Source: Ditibartonella apis
GTDB taxonomy: Bacteria > Pseudomonadota > Alphaproteobacteria > Rhizobiales > Rhizobiaceae
NCBI RefSeq assembly: GCF_001952075.1
Contig: NZ_LXYU01000001.1
Coordinates: forward strand, 916,732 to 980,731
Direction of reading: 5' to 3'
Length of the DNA: 64,000 bases
In this document: in pieces, positions 57,086 to 64,000 of the stretch
Numbering within the stretch: position 1 is the first letter of the stretch
Layout of the letters: the number at the start of each line of letters is the position of its first letter
Notes under the pieces: model-generated
Database searches by the model: none
The model's input: only the letters and a program-made list of their open reading frames with translations
Told to the model about the DNA's origin: nothing
Position numbers and translations under genes: made by a program

Positions 57086-57658
57086 TCAAAGGCTTTTTGG
57101 CGACAATGCGCTTTGCGCTTTGACAGGCGAAAATGAACGAAGCCGGTTATCGCGTTCGTTGTTGTTTTCGGGGTGTTTATTGCTAATGTCTTTTTCAAAC
57201 GGCAAATGCCGGTAGGCTTCCCAATCGCCATTCAAATCGAACAGATTGGTATAGCCGTTTTTCAAATAGAGATTGACAGCTTCCGGCTGGCGGAAACCCG
57301 TGGTGAGATAAAGTCGGCGATAGCCTTGCCGGCGCGCTTGCAATTCAAGTTGTTCGAGAATAAGCGCGGCAAGCCCTTGGCGGCGATAACCGTTATCAAT
57401 CCAGATACGCTTGAGTTCGGCAGTCGTTTCATCGTAAAATTTGAAAGCACCGCCACCGATTGTCTCTTCTCCGTCAATCAAGAGAAGGAAATTTCCCCTT
57501 GGCGGAGCAAAATCTTCGGGCGGATAACGATCAAGCTCGGCTTTTGCACCTTCTTCATCATAAAAATTGCCGTAACGGCTGTCATATTCTTCTATCAGGG
57601 CGGCGCGCAGCCGCGCTGCTCGCGGATCCTTAAGGCTGGTAAAGATAAATTGTTTCAT
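57086..57658 (-). CDS. GNAT-family N-acetyltransferase
   Basis: 190-aa protein with an acetyl-CoA-binding GNAT fold: LKRIWIDNGYRRQGLAALILEQLE (motif A with RRQGLA), then YRRLYLTTGFRQPEAVNLYLKNGYTNLF. The last 30 residues are an Asn/Arg/Ser-rich tail outside the fold. In the B. subtilis ytmI and yxe loci, GNAT enzymes acetylate S-modified cysteines before monooxygenase attack; the same order of neighbours here supports that role. The substrate is inferred. Confidence 0.85.
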   Translation of the reverse strand: MKQFIFTSLKDPRAARLRAALIEEYDSRYGNFYDEEGAKAELDRYPPEDFAPPRGNFLLLIDGEETIGGGAFKFYDETTAELKRIWIDNGYRRQGLAALILEQLELQARRQGYRRLYLTTGFRQPEAVNLYLKNGYTNLFDLNGDWEAYRHLPFEKDISNKHPENNNERDNRLRSFSPVKAQSALSPKSL

Positions 57659-57672
57659 TTTCTTTTCCCCCC

Positions 57673-58287
57673 TCAGGAATTGGCCGCAAGGGGAAGAACA
57701 TCGTTATTTTCCCTTGCCAGTTGAATGGTTGTTTTTTGACTAGCACTATCGGCTGGTTGTTTTTTGATGAAGGGCGTGAATTGGTTGACGGCTTTTTCAA
57801 TACGGGCAATAAGATCCTGCGAGCGGATTTCATTATCCGGCCCGAAATCACGTGCTGAGGCATAAATTGCTGTCGGCAGACTATGAGCCATGAAGAAACC
57901 GAAAAGCGGACGCAATTGATGTTCAACCATCAACGCATGACGGTCGCCGCCACCGGTTGCAGAAAGCAGTACAGGTTTTCCATAAAGTCTTTCAGGCTCG
58001 ATAAGATCGATGAAATGTTTGAACAATCCCGGATAACTGCCTTTATAGACGGGACTGCCGATAACAAGTGCGTCTGCCAATGTCAGTTCTTCGATAATTT
58101 GCTGGCCTTTCGGCTCAAGCTTATCGGCGCGTTGGGCAAGACCGAGTGTGTTTCCGACATCAAGAAGGTCGTATGTTACAACCTCTGTGCCGAATTTTTT
58201 AGCAACTTCTTTGCCAATATAATTGACAAGAGCGGTGGTTTTTGATGGCCGGTTGAAACTGCCGGAAAAAACAATCACTTTACCCAT
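57673..58287 (-). CDS. NAD(P)H-dependent FMN reductase (SsuE/MsuE-like)
   Basis: 204-aa flavodoxin-fold reductase. It begins MGKVIVFSGSFNRPSKTTAL and has GSPVYKGSYPGLFKHFIDLIEP near residue 75 and LSATGGGDRHALMVEHQLRPLFGFF. SsuE-like proteins supply reduced FMN to two-component monooxygenases, and two such oxygenases lie directly upstream. A good ribosome site GGAAGGA precedes the ATG. Confidence 0.9.
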   Translation of the reverse strand: MGKVIVFSGSFNRPSKTTALVNYIGKEVAKKFGTEVVTYDLLDVGNTLGLAQRADKLEPKGQQIIEELTLADALVIGSPVYKGSYPGLFKHFIDLIEPERLYGKPVLLSATGGGDRHALMVEHQLRPLFGFFMAHSLPTAIYASARDFGPDNEIRSQDLIARIEKAVNQFTPFIKKQPADSASQKTTIQLARENNDVLPLAANS

Positions 58288-58305
58288 TTTCTTATCCTTC
58301 CGGCT

Positions 58306-59637
58306 TCAAGCCGCAACAATTTGCTGTTTTTCGGCATAACGGTTCGAGGGAATGGCAAGGCCGAGATTTTCACGCAATGTGTTGTGATGGAGCTTGCGAT
58401 CGAAATAGCCGCGTTCTTCAAGACGAGGCAGAATTTCGGTAGAAAAGTCATCAAAGCCTTGGCCGCTTACCTGCATGGTCAGAATGAAACCGTCGGCCGC
58501 GCCTTTATCGAACCATTCGATGATGCGGTTGGTGACCTCGTCATAACTACCGATAAAATCACCGTGCTGGGTGGTTTCATTAAGTGCCACTTCGCGTAAA
58601 GTCAGGCCTTTTTCTTTTGCCTCTTGCTTGATGCGATCGCTCGTTGAACGGAAGCTGTTTTTGCCTATGTCACCAAGTTCGGGGAAAGGTTTGTCAAGGT
58701 CATATTGGGCGAAATCATGATGGTCGAAATAACGGCCAAGATAGGCAAGCGCATCTTCAATGTTGACGAGATTGCGTATCGCACGGAACTTTTCTTCCGC
58801 TTCATCTTTGGTGCGCCCGACGATCGGGTTTATGCCGGGGAAAATTTTCACATCATTGAGTGAGCGGCCATGTGCAACCGCGCCATCTTTGACATGTTTG
58901 GCATAGTTTTTTGCCCCTTCAATATCTTGAATGTGGGTAAAGACTGCCTCGGCATATTTGGAGGCAAAATGGATGCCGGATTCGGAAGCACCCGCCTGGA
59001 AAATGACCGGTTCACCTTGTGGAGAACGCTGGATATTGAGCGGTCCTTCAACCGTGAAAAACTTGCCGTGGTGATTGACGCGGTGCATTTTTTTCGGGTC
59101 GAAAAACTGGCCGGTTTCACGGTTGCGAACAAACGCATCTTCTTCCCATGAAGACCATAACCCTTTGACAACATCAATATATTCACTGGCAATTTCATAA
59201 CGCAATGTATGATCGGGGTGAGGGCGGCCATAGTTTTTGGCTGTGCCTTCAAGCGGAGTTGTTACAATGTTCCATGCAGCCCGCCCGCCACTTAAAAGGT
59301 CGAGCGAAGCAAATTGGCGTGCTACTGTGAACGGGTCGCTGTAAGAGGTTGAAACAGTGCCCCCGAGACCGATTTTTGATGTATGAGCCGCAAGAAACGA
59401 CAGCAGAGTGAGAGGTTCGAAACGGTTTAAAAAATGCGGGATCGATTTTTCATTGATATAAAGCCCGTCAGCAACAAAAACGAAGGCTAGCCCTTCGGCT
59501 TCGGCGCGTTTTGCAAGATCGACATTGTAAGCAATATTGACACTTGCGTCTGCCGGAACAGAAGGATGGCGCCATGAATTCATATGGCCGCCTGCACCAT
59601 GAAGCATGATGCCGAAATTGATTTTATTATGCGTCAT
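58306..59637 (-). CDS. FMN-dependent monooxygenase, NtaA/SnaA/CmoJ family
   Basis: 443-aa luciferase-like monooxygenase. Family blocks: NFGIMLHGAGGHMNSWRHP, FVFVADGLY, GGTVSTSYSDPFTVARQFASLDLLSGGRAAWNIVTT, and GEPVIFQAGASESG. The NtaA/SnaA/DszA group attacks C-N or C-S bonds using FMNH2 from a partner reductase. Its B. subtilis relatives CmoJ and YxeK act on S-modified cysteines. Spacing of 18-21 bases on both sides supports an operon. Confidence 0.9.
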   Translation of the reverse strand: MTHNKINFGIMLHGAGGHMNSWRHPSVPADASVNIAYNVDLAKRAEAEGLAFVFVADGLYINEKSIPHFLNRFEPLTLLSFLAAHTSKIGLGGTVSTSYSDPFTVARQFASLDLLSGGRAAWNIVTTPLEGTAKNYGRPHPDHTLRYEIASEYIDVVKGLWSSWEEDAFVRNRETGQFFDPKKMHRVNHHGKFFTVEGPLNIQRSPQGEPVIFQAGASESGIHFASKYAEAVFTHIQDIEGAKNYAKHVKDGAVAHGRSLNDVKIFPGINPIVGRTKDEAEEKFRAIRNLVNIEDALAYLGRYFDHHDFAQYDLDKPFPELGDIGKNSFRSTSDRIKQEAKEKGLTLREVALNETTQHGDFIGSYDEVTNRIIEWFDKGAADGFILTMQVSGQGFDDFSTEILPRLEERGYFDRKLHHNTLRENLGLAIPSNRYAEKQQIVAA

Positions 59638-59658
59638 CTTACGTCTCCTCGATAGGGT

Positions 59659-60663
59659 TCAGGCAGCAATTTTTTCTTGCTCGAAAGCAAGTGCGCCTAT
59701 TGCATCAATTCGTTCTTCAACACTGCTTGCAGGCAACTCCAACATGAATTCTCCGATACCGAATTGATGATGAAGGGCTTGAAGCTCTTTGTTTACTGTG
59801 GCTGCTGTGCCAGCGATAATTTGTGTATGGTGTTCTTCGATCGTGTAATCGGAACGGCCGGACAAACGCCCGAAATCTTCTGCCGCTTCCAAAGTGGTGA
59901 GGGAGAACACTTTGCCATCGGAAAAATGGATTTTATAAATGGAAATGGCATTGGCACGTTCTTTCGCGCGCTTGTCGGACTGGTCGATAACGGCTGCAAG
60001 TGCCAATTGTGGCACGCCGCCCGACGTCGCACGACGAAAAGTGGAAACAGTATTTTTCAACTTTTCTTCGCTGCCGTTCAAATGTCCGGCATAGCTGAAC
60101 TGCCAGCCGAGACGTGCAGCCAATTTTGCACTTTCTGCACTTGCTCCAAGCAGAAATGTGCTTGCACGGACTTCAGGTTTGGGCGTTGCAGCCAACCCTT
60201 TGAAACGGCCTTCCTTTATTTCTTCCCCGCCAAGGAGTCTATCCAGAAGTTCCAACTTCTCTTCGAAACCGATACGTTTGTCATCGGAAAATTCGGCTTG
60301 CAAAGCTGCGGTTGTGTGTGGCAAGCCCCCCGGTGTTTTGCCGATGCCGATATCGACGCGCCCCGGTTCGATCGCTGAAAGCACATTGAAAACTTCCGCT
60401 ATTTTGTAGGGGCTATAATGCTGTAGCATGACGCCCCCCGAACCGATACGGATTTTCCGTGTCGCTGCCAAGAGATAGGCAACAAGTATTTCCGGTGCAC
60501 TTGACGCGAATTCTTTGGAATGATGATGTTCGGCAACCCAGAAGCGGCGAAAGCCTGCGGCTTCTGCAGCACGAGCTGTTTCAACAGCGTTTCTTAAGGC
60601 TTGACCGGCATTGCGGTTGACATCAAGCGGGCATTTATCCAAAAGGCTTAAATCATAGACCAT
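59659..60663 (-). CDS. Luciferase-like flavin monooxygenase (CmoO/MsnO8 type)
   Basis: 334-aa class LLM flavoprotein, first gene of the operon. Segments: LSLLDKCPLDVNRNAGQALR, AEAAGFRRFWVAEHHHSKEFASSAPEILVAYLLAATRKIRIGSGG, and GRVDIGIGKTPGG. CmoO (YtmO) of B. subtilis belongs to this group and sits in the same kind of locus. Its ATG follows GGCAGGAG. Divergent from a DUF3088 gene across 231 bases. Confidence 0.88.
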   Translation of the reverse strand: MVYDLSLLDKCPLDVNRNAGQALRNAVETARAAEAAGFRRFWVAEHHHSKEFASSAPEILVAYLLAATRKIRIGSGGVMLQHYSPYKIAEVFNVLSAIEPGRVDIGIGKTPGGLPHTTAALQAEFSDDKRIGFEEKLELLDRLLGGEEIKEGRFKGLAATPKPEVRASTFLLGASAESAKLAARLGWQFSYAGHLNGSEEKLKNTVSTFRRATSGGVPQLALAAVIDQSDKRAKERANAISIYKIHFSDGKVFSLTTLEAAEDFGRLSGRSDYTIEEHHTQIIAGTAATVNKELQALHHQFGIGEFMLELPASSVEERIDAIGALAFEQEKIAA

Positions 60664-60894
60664 TACATAATCTCCTGCCGGTTAAACTGTGTTCGAAGTC
60701 CTTTTTCTTCCGGACATCGTGTTGACATTTATAATCGGCGGAGATTTTTGATTTTGGTAGCCTAACTATTCTATAGATTCTGATAATGTTGAAAAACATT
60801 TCCCGCTTTTATTGATTATTTAAATTCCGATAATCATGAAGCGGTCAAACAAAGTCGTATAACTCTCTCACCCAAAATTTTATGTGAGGTCATC

Positions 60895-61239
60895 ATGTCA
60901 AAAGACATTCTTTTTCTATTGCCAAAAGCGTTCAAAGACGCAAAACAGCCCGACAAAATTTTTTATTGCCCGCATTGCCTGCCGATAGAAGGCGCGCTTT
61001 CCTCTTATAAAGATAAGCTTCGCGAGCTTGATGTGCGTTATGCAGATTTTCCGCGCCCGCGTGAAGAAGTTATTGCCATTGCCGGTGAAGATAACCAGTC
61101 CCTGCCACTTCTGGTTCTGGGAAAAGGTCGCACAACCAGCCATAAGACAGGTGAATATAACGGCCACCAGCTTGTTGCCGGATCTGCCCCGATATTGGCG
61201 GCTTTAGCGGAGCTTTACGGCATTCCGGTCAGCCATTGA
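60895..61239 (+). CDS. DUF3088 protein with CxxC motif (thioredoxin-like)
   Basis: 114-aa protein of the DUF3088 family: ILFLLPKAFKDAKQPDKIFYCPHC near the start, with CPHC as a possible thioredoxin-type redox motif, then DFPRPREEVIAIAGEDNQSLPLLVL. The family has no assigned function. It is divergent from the S-cysteine operon and may share its regulation. The ATG follows TGTGAGG. Confidence 0.85.
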   Translation: MSKDILFLLPKAFKDAKQPDKIFYCPHCLPIEGALSSYKDKLRELDVRYADFPRPREEVIAIAGEDNQSLPLLVLGKGRTTSHKTGEYNGHQLVAGSAPILAALAELYGIPVSH

Positions 61240-62320
61240 GGTTGGCTCGCCAAGATTTAATGGCAGAATGGCATGATGATCATGCTTCGGGATTGATATT
61301 CTGATAGCCATTAAAAATGACGGAACGGTAAAATCTGTCGAAGATCAAAAGATGGTGGCAACAGGAAGTTTTGAATTGCCACCATATTTCGTTAAAAAAT
61401 CGCGCAATCCGATTTTTATGGTATGTTATTCTAGCAGCATGTTTCTGCTCTTACGTGGTCGCCCCTTTTAATTTTTTCGCTGCGACTTTCTTATCGAAGA
61501 AGTGATGATGTTTGAACAACGGGCAGAGGAAGCGGGCAATATTTCATGCATCATTTACAAAACCCGAACGCTTTTCAGGATGATCGACTGGAAAATGACA
61601 AATGTGTTTTTCACGCTTTCTACCTCTTTATTTGAATAAATTTTTTGAAGCAGAGCGCCGGTTCATCATGATATAAGATGGTTTTCAAAATCACGCTCGT
61701 AAAAATATATCAAGTGGTTGGCCTTTTTTTAAGCTTTCAAAACAGAATAAATGCACTGTTGCTTTCCAAGGATTTATCAGCCATTTCGATAGAATAACAA
61801 CGATCATTATCGTTTCGGTTTTGCCATAACACATATGTTTTAACGGGTAGCGATAAAAGTTGAAATGCGACAATGAATGGTGAACAGGCATTTGCAAACT
61901 GTGAGTTGCAAACGGGACATTGGGCACGAGGATGGGGTTGCGATCACGAACGGGTGGCGGATAATCTATCATTCCCTTTGGGCTTGTGAAAATGATTAGC
62001 CTTTAGAACACAGATTTTGAAATATTCTATATTATTGCGGACAAGTTGAAAAATAAACGTTCGGAAAAATAAAACGCTTTTCTGCCAAGCTTTGGTCTGC
62101 TATTATGATAAACGATTTTCGTTTTCGTTGCAGCGGATAGATATTGAAATAATGTTTTGAATTTACAGAAGGTATTTCTTTTGTAAATAATGTAAAGTTG
62201 TTCTTATAATTTTTTTAAATAAAAATATACTATTTTTTTACTGCGTCATTTTTTCATCTTGTTTTGTTTCCTTCTAAACACTAACTGAAAAAGACATCTC
62301 GAATGAAAGGGAGAATTTTC
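61240..62320. other. Gene-poor stretch before butanediol-type SDR
   Basis: About 1.08 kb. A hairpin ATGGTGGCAA/TTGCCACCAT (61352-61385) lies about 115 bases after DUF3088. A 44-codon frame (61508-61639) and a minus-strand frame (61691-61972) show no family features. A palindrome AACGAT-catt-ATCGTT at 61799-61814 is listed among the findings. The SDR promoter lies in the AT-rich part near 62210. Confidence 0.45.
61352..61385 (+). terminator. Stem-loop downstream of DUF3088 gene
   Basis: ATGGTGGCAA-14 bases-TTGCCACCAT, perfect 10-bp stem, followed by ATTTCGTT. Candidate terminator; weak T-run. Confidence 0.45.
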
Positions 62321-63094
62321 ATGACGAATAAAGTAGCTGTAGTCACAGGTTCCGGACAGGGGATTGGTCGGGCAATTGCTTTGCATTTGGCAAAAGACGG
62401 CTTCAATATCGGCCTCGTTGATGTCAAGAAAGACAAGATTGCGGCTGTTAAAAAAGAAATCGAAGCTTTGGGGCAAAAGGCCACCACAATCATTGGCGAT
62501 ATTTCCGTGCGTGAAGAGGTTTATGGCGCGATCGAACAAGCTGAAAAAGACCTCGGCGGCTTCGATGTGATGGTTAACAATGCCGGTATTGCACAGGTCA
62601 ATGCTTTGGCCGATGTAACGCCTGAAGAAGTCGAGAAAATTTTCAAGATCAATGTTCAGGGAGCCCTGTGGGGCATTCAGGCGGCGGCCAAAAAATTCAT
62701 TGCGCGTAAACAAAAAGGCAAAATCATCAGTGCTTCTTCTATCGCCGGTCATGAAGGCTATGCAATGTTGGGCATCTATTCGGCAACGAAATTTGCTGTG
62801 CGTGCTTTGACGCAGGCGGCTGCTAAGGAATATGCTTCCCATGGCATCACAGTTAACGCTTATTGCCCGGGGGTTGTCGGCACAGATATGTGGGTTGAAA
62901 TTGACAAACGTTTCCATGAAACGACGGGTGCGCCGCTTGGAGAAACCTATAAGAAATTTGTTGGCGGTATTGCGCTTGGTCGCGCAGAAACACCGGACGA
63001 TGTGGCAAACCTCGTTTCATTCCTCGCAAGTCCTGCTTCCGACTATATTACAGGTCAGGCTATCTTGACCGATGGTGGTATGGTTTACCGCTAA
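62321..63094 (+). CDS. Acetoin/diacetyl reductase or 2,3-butanediol dehydrogenase (SDR)
   Basis: 257-aa classical SDR close to BudC. The cofactor motif is TGSGQGIG, followed by NNAGIAQ, the catalytic Ser in [10 protein letters not shown] and Tyr-x3-Lys in [39 protein letters not shown]. The closing block [23 protein letters not shown] is typical of meso-2,3-butanediol dehydrogenases. ATG 62321 is chosen, since AAGGGAGAA precedes it; an upstream ATG adds six residues. It could balance NADH in fermentation. A strong terminator follows. Confidence 0.87.
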   Translation: MTNKVAVVTGSGQGIGRAIALHLAKDGFNIGLVDVKKDKIAAVKKEIEALGQKATTIIGDISVREEVYGAIEQAEKDLGGFDVMVNNAGIAQVNALADVTPEEVEKIFKINVQGALWGIQAAAKKFIARKQKGKIISASSIAGHEGYAMLGIYSATKFAVRALTQAAAKEYASHGITVNAYCPGVVGTDMWVEIDKRFHETTGAPLGETYKKFVGGIALGRAETPDDVANLVSFLASPASDYITGQAILTDGGMVYR

Positions 63095-63134
63095 GAAACT
63101 GAAACATGTGTGTTTTTGAATAATTTCTAATAGG

Positions 63135-63165
63135 GGCCGTGAATATTTCACGGCCTTTTCTTTTT
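63135..63165 (+). terminator. Rho-independent terminator of the butanediol-type SDR
   Basis: GGCCGTGAA-tat-TTCACGGCC, 9-bp GC-rich stem, followed by TTTTCTTTTT, 40 bases after the stop codon. Confidence 0.92.
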
Positions 63166-63762
63166 AAAAAAGATGTTTTTGAATATTTGGTGAATAAAAA
63201 TAACGAATTTTATTAGCAAACTAAGTAATTATTTTAAGTAAAATTTAAATTAAACATTATTTGTAATTCAAATAGATAATTTAATATTACTATATTTGAT
63301 ATGTTTATCAATGTGAATATATAAATAAAAAATAAATAATTAAATAATTGATACTTATATTTATTTTTAAAAAACTGAATCCAATTGATAAATGTCTAAT
63401 AAAGTATGGCAATAAGAAAATAAAACTAATAATAAGCAATATAAAAATTTATAGTAACGTAATTTTGTAATTTTTTATAAAAATTTTCTCTTATTTTTTT
63501 AAATATAGAAATTTGATTTCAGATCATAGATGATCAACCGATAATTGCAATCTTGAAAACACATTTAGAAGTTGTATATTATAAAATTCAACTGAAAGTA
63601 TAAAAGCCTATTGGAAACTTGGTAGGTGACAGACGGAATTTGTCTTTTCGGCGGCAGGTTCCTTAAAGTGTTTTCTGCGGGGGAAATCACAAAATATTGG
63701 GTGCTGAACGCGTGGCGCATCAATGCCACAGTATAGCAATTTAGTGATGTAGGAAACAGAAT
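63166..63762. other. Very AT-rich region upstream of a BapA-type adhesin
   Basis: About 600 bp whose first 400 bases are almost only A and T (for example 63241-63500), much lower in GC than the rest of the window. No gene seen; minus-strand frame 63565-63972 overlaps the adhesin start and has no family features. Such sequence often binds H-NS- or MucR-like silencers and suits a strongly regulated surface gene. Confidence 0.6.
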
Positions 63763-64000
63763 ATGACAAAGTCGGATATCATCAAGCAGCATCCAGTCGT
63801 CAAGTTGACCGAGGGAAGCGGGTCTGTTGATAGTGGTGGCAAGCCGCACAATTTTGTTCTTACAGCAGACAAGGAAAGCATCACCAATTATAGCCGTGCC
63901 GGTAATGATCTGGTTATTGATTTTGCAGACGGGAAGACTGTCCGCATCAACAACTTTTTCAGTGCGGGACATCCGATTTGCAATTTGATTTTCATTGATG
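63763..64000 (+). CDS. BapA prefix-domain protein, probable type I-secreted adhesin (partial)
   Basis: The first 79 codons run off the window. The translation has the BapA-type prefix layout: a Lys/Thr/Gly N-terminus, then KESITNYSRAGNDLVIDFADGKTVRINNFF, matching the conserved block (YxRxGxDLVLxxxDGxxVxIxxFF) at the start of large Ig-repeat adhesins secreted by type I systems. The ATG follows GTAGGAAACAG. The full size and C-terminal secretion signal lie outside. Confidence 0.75.
   Translation, partial: MTKSDIIKQHPVVKLTEGSGSVDSGGKPHNFVLTADKESITNYSRAGNDLVIDFADGKTVRINNFFSAGHPICNLIFID

Noticed and set aside
61508-61639. 44-codon plus-strand frame (MFEQRAEEAG start)
   Set aside because: Only a weak purine stretch ahead, no homology recognised, no operon context.
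61691-61972. 93-codon minus-strand frame before the butanediol-type SDR
   Set aside because: Rich in His, Pro and Tyr without order; no ribosome site or context.

Overview
The window reads as chromosomal DNA of a moderately AT-rich alphaproteobacterium of the Hyphomicrobiales (Rhizobiales). Gene content (cydDCAB, lldPD, a CbtAB/B12 riboswitch unit, fused PxpBC, many ABC importers) and codon use fit a non-pathogenic, gut-type Bartonella-like bacterium. That placement is inference from general features, not from a marker gene. No rRNA, tRNA, CRISPR array, phage or insertion sequence was recognised.

Layout. 0-4.9 kb: cytochrome bd genes cydD-cydC-cydA (minus, cydA cut by the window start) with a divergent LysR regulator. 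4.9-6.2 kb: a gene-poor stretch with a possible response-regulator remnant. 6.2-7.9 kb: MFS exporter and divergent HxlR regulator. 8.2-12.2 kb: an SsuABC/NrtABC-type importer with an acyl-CoA-dehydrogenase-like flavoprotein, probably organosulfur assimilation, preceded by a translationally coupled 36-codon small ORF. 13.0-16.1 kb: L-lactate permease and dehydrogenase. 16.7-25.3 kb: metal uptake, with a siderophore-interacting reductase, a YbtPQ/IrtAB-like ABC pair, an OprC-like copper receptor carrying a Met/Gly-rich insertion, and a His/Cys-rich DUF2946-like protein. 25.7-29.0 kb: RibD-like reductase, SDR, LysR.

29.4-46 kb is a peptide and glutathione scavenging island. It holds a GntR regulator, PxpA, fused PxpB-PxpC, a biotin carboxylase-BCCP fusion, a P1/DmpA aminopeptidase, a gsiA-gsiB-gsiB2-gsiC-gsiD importer with duplicated binding protein, the isoaspartyl peptidase IaaA and the D-aminopeptidase DppA. 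Glutathione or other gamma-glutamyl peptides could be imported by Gsi, hydrolysed by the peptidases, and the resulting 5-oxoproline opened by the Pxp enzymes. The pxp operon and its BC-BCCP neighbour together carry all domains of a urea-carboxylase-type enzyme.

46-48 kb: a cobalamin riboswitch controlling cbtBA, with a divergent CobC-like phosphatase that lacks key residues. 48-51.7 kb: a redox set (aldo/keto reductase and cyclophilin-like protein both with export signals, amidohydrolase, flavodoxin). 52.2-60.7 kb: a compact operon resembling the Bacillus subtilis ytmI/tcyJ-N/cmo locus (two flavin monooxygenases, FMN reductase, GNAT, fused cystine-type permease-ATPase, two binding proteins, CysK), probably for S-substituted cysteines. 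60.9-63.1 kb: DUF3088 protein and an acetoin/butanediol-type SDR. The window ends in the BapA-type N-terminus of what is probably a large type I-secreted adhesin, preceded by a very AT-rich intergenic stretch.

The recurring theme is scavenging of sulfur, thiols and metals: glutathione, S-modified cysteine, sulfonate-like compounds, copper, ferric chelates and cobalt.
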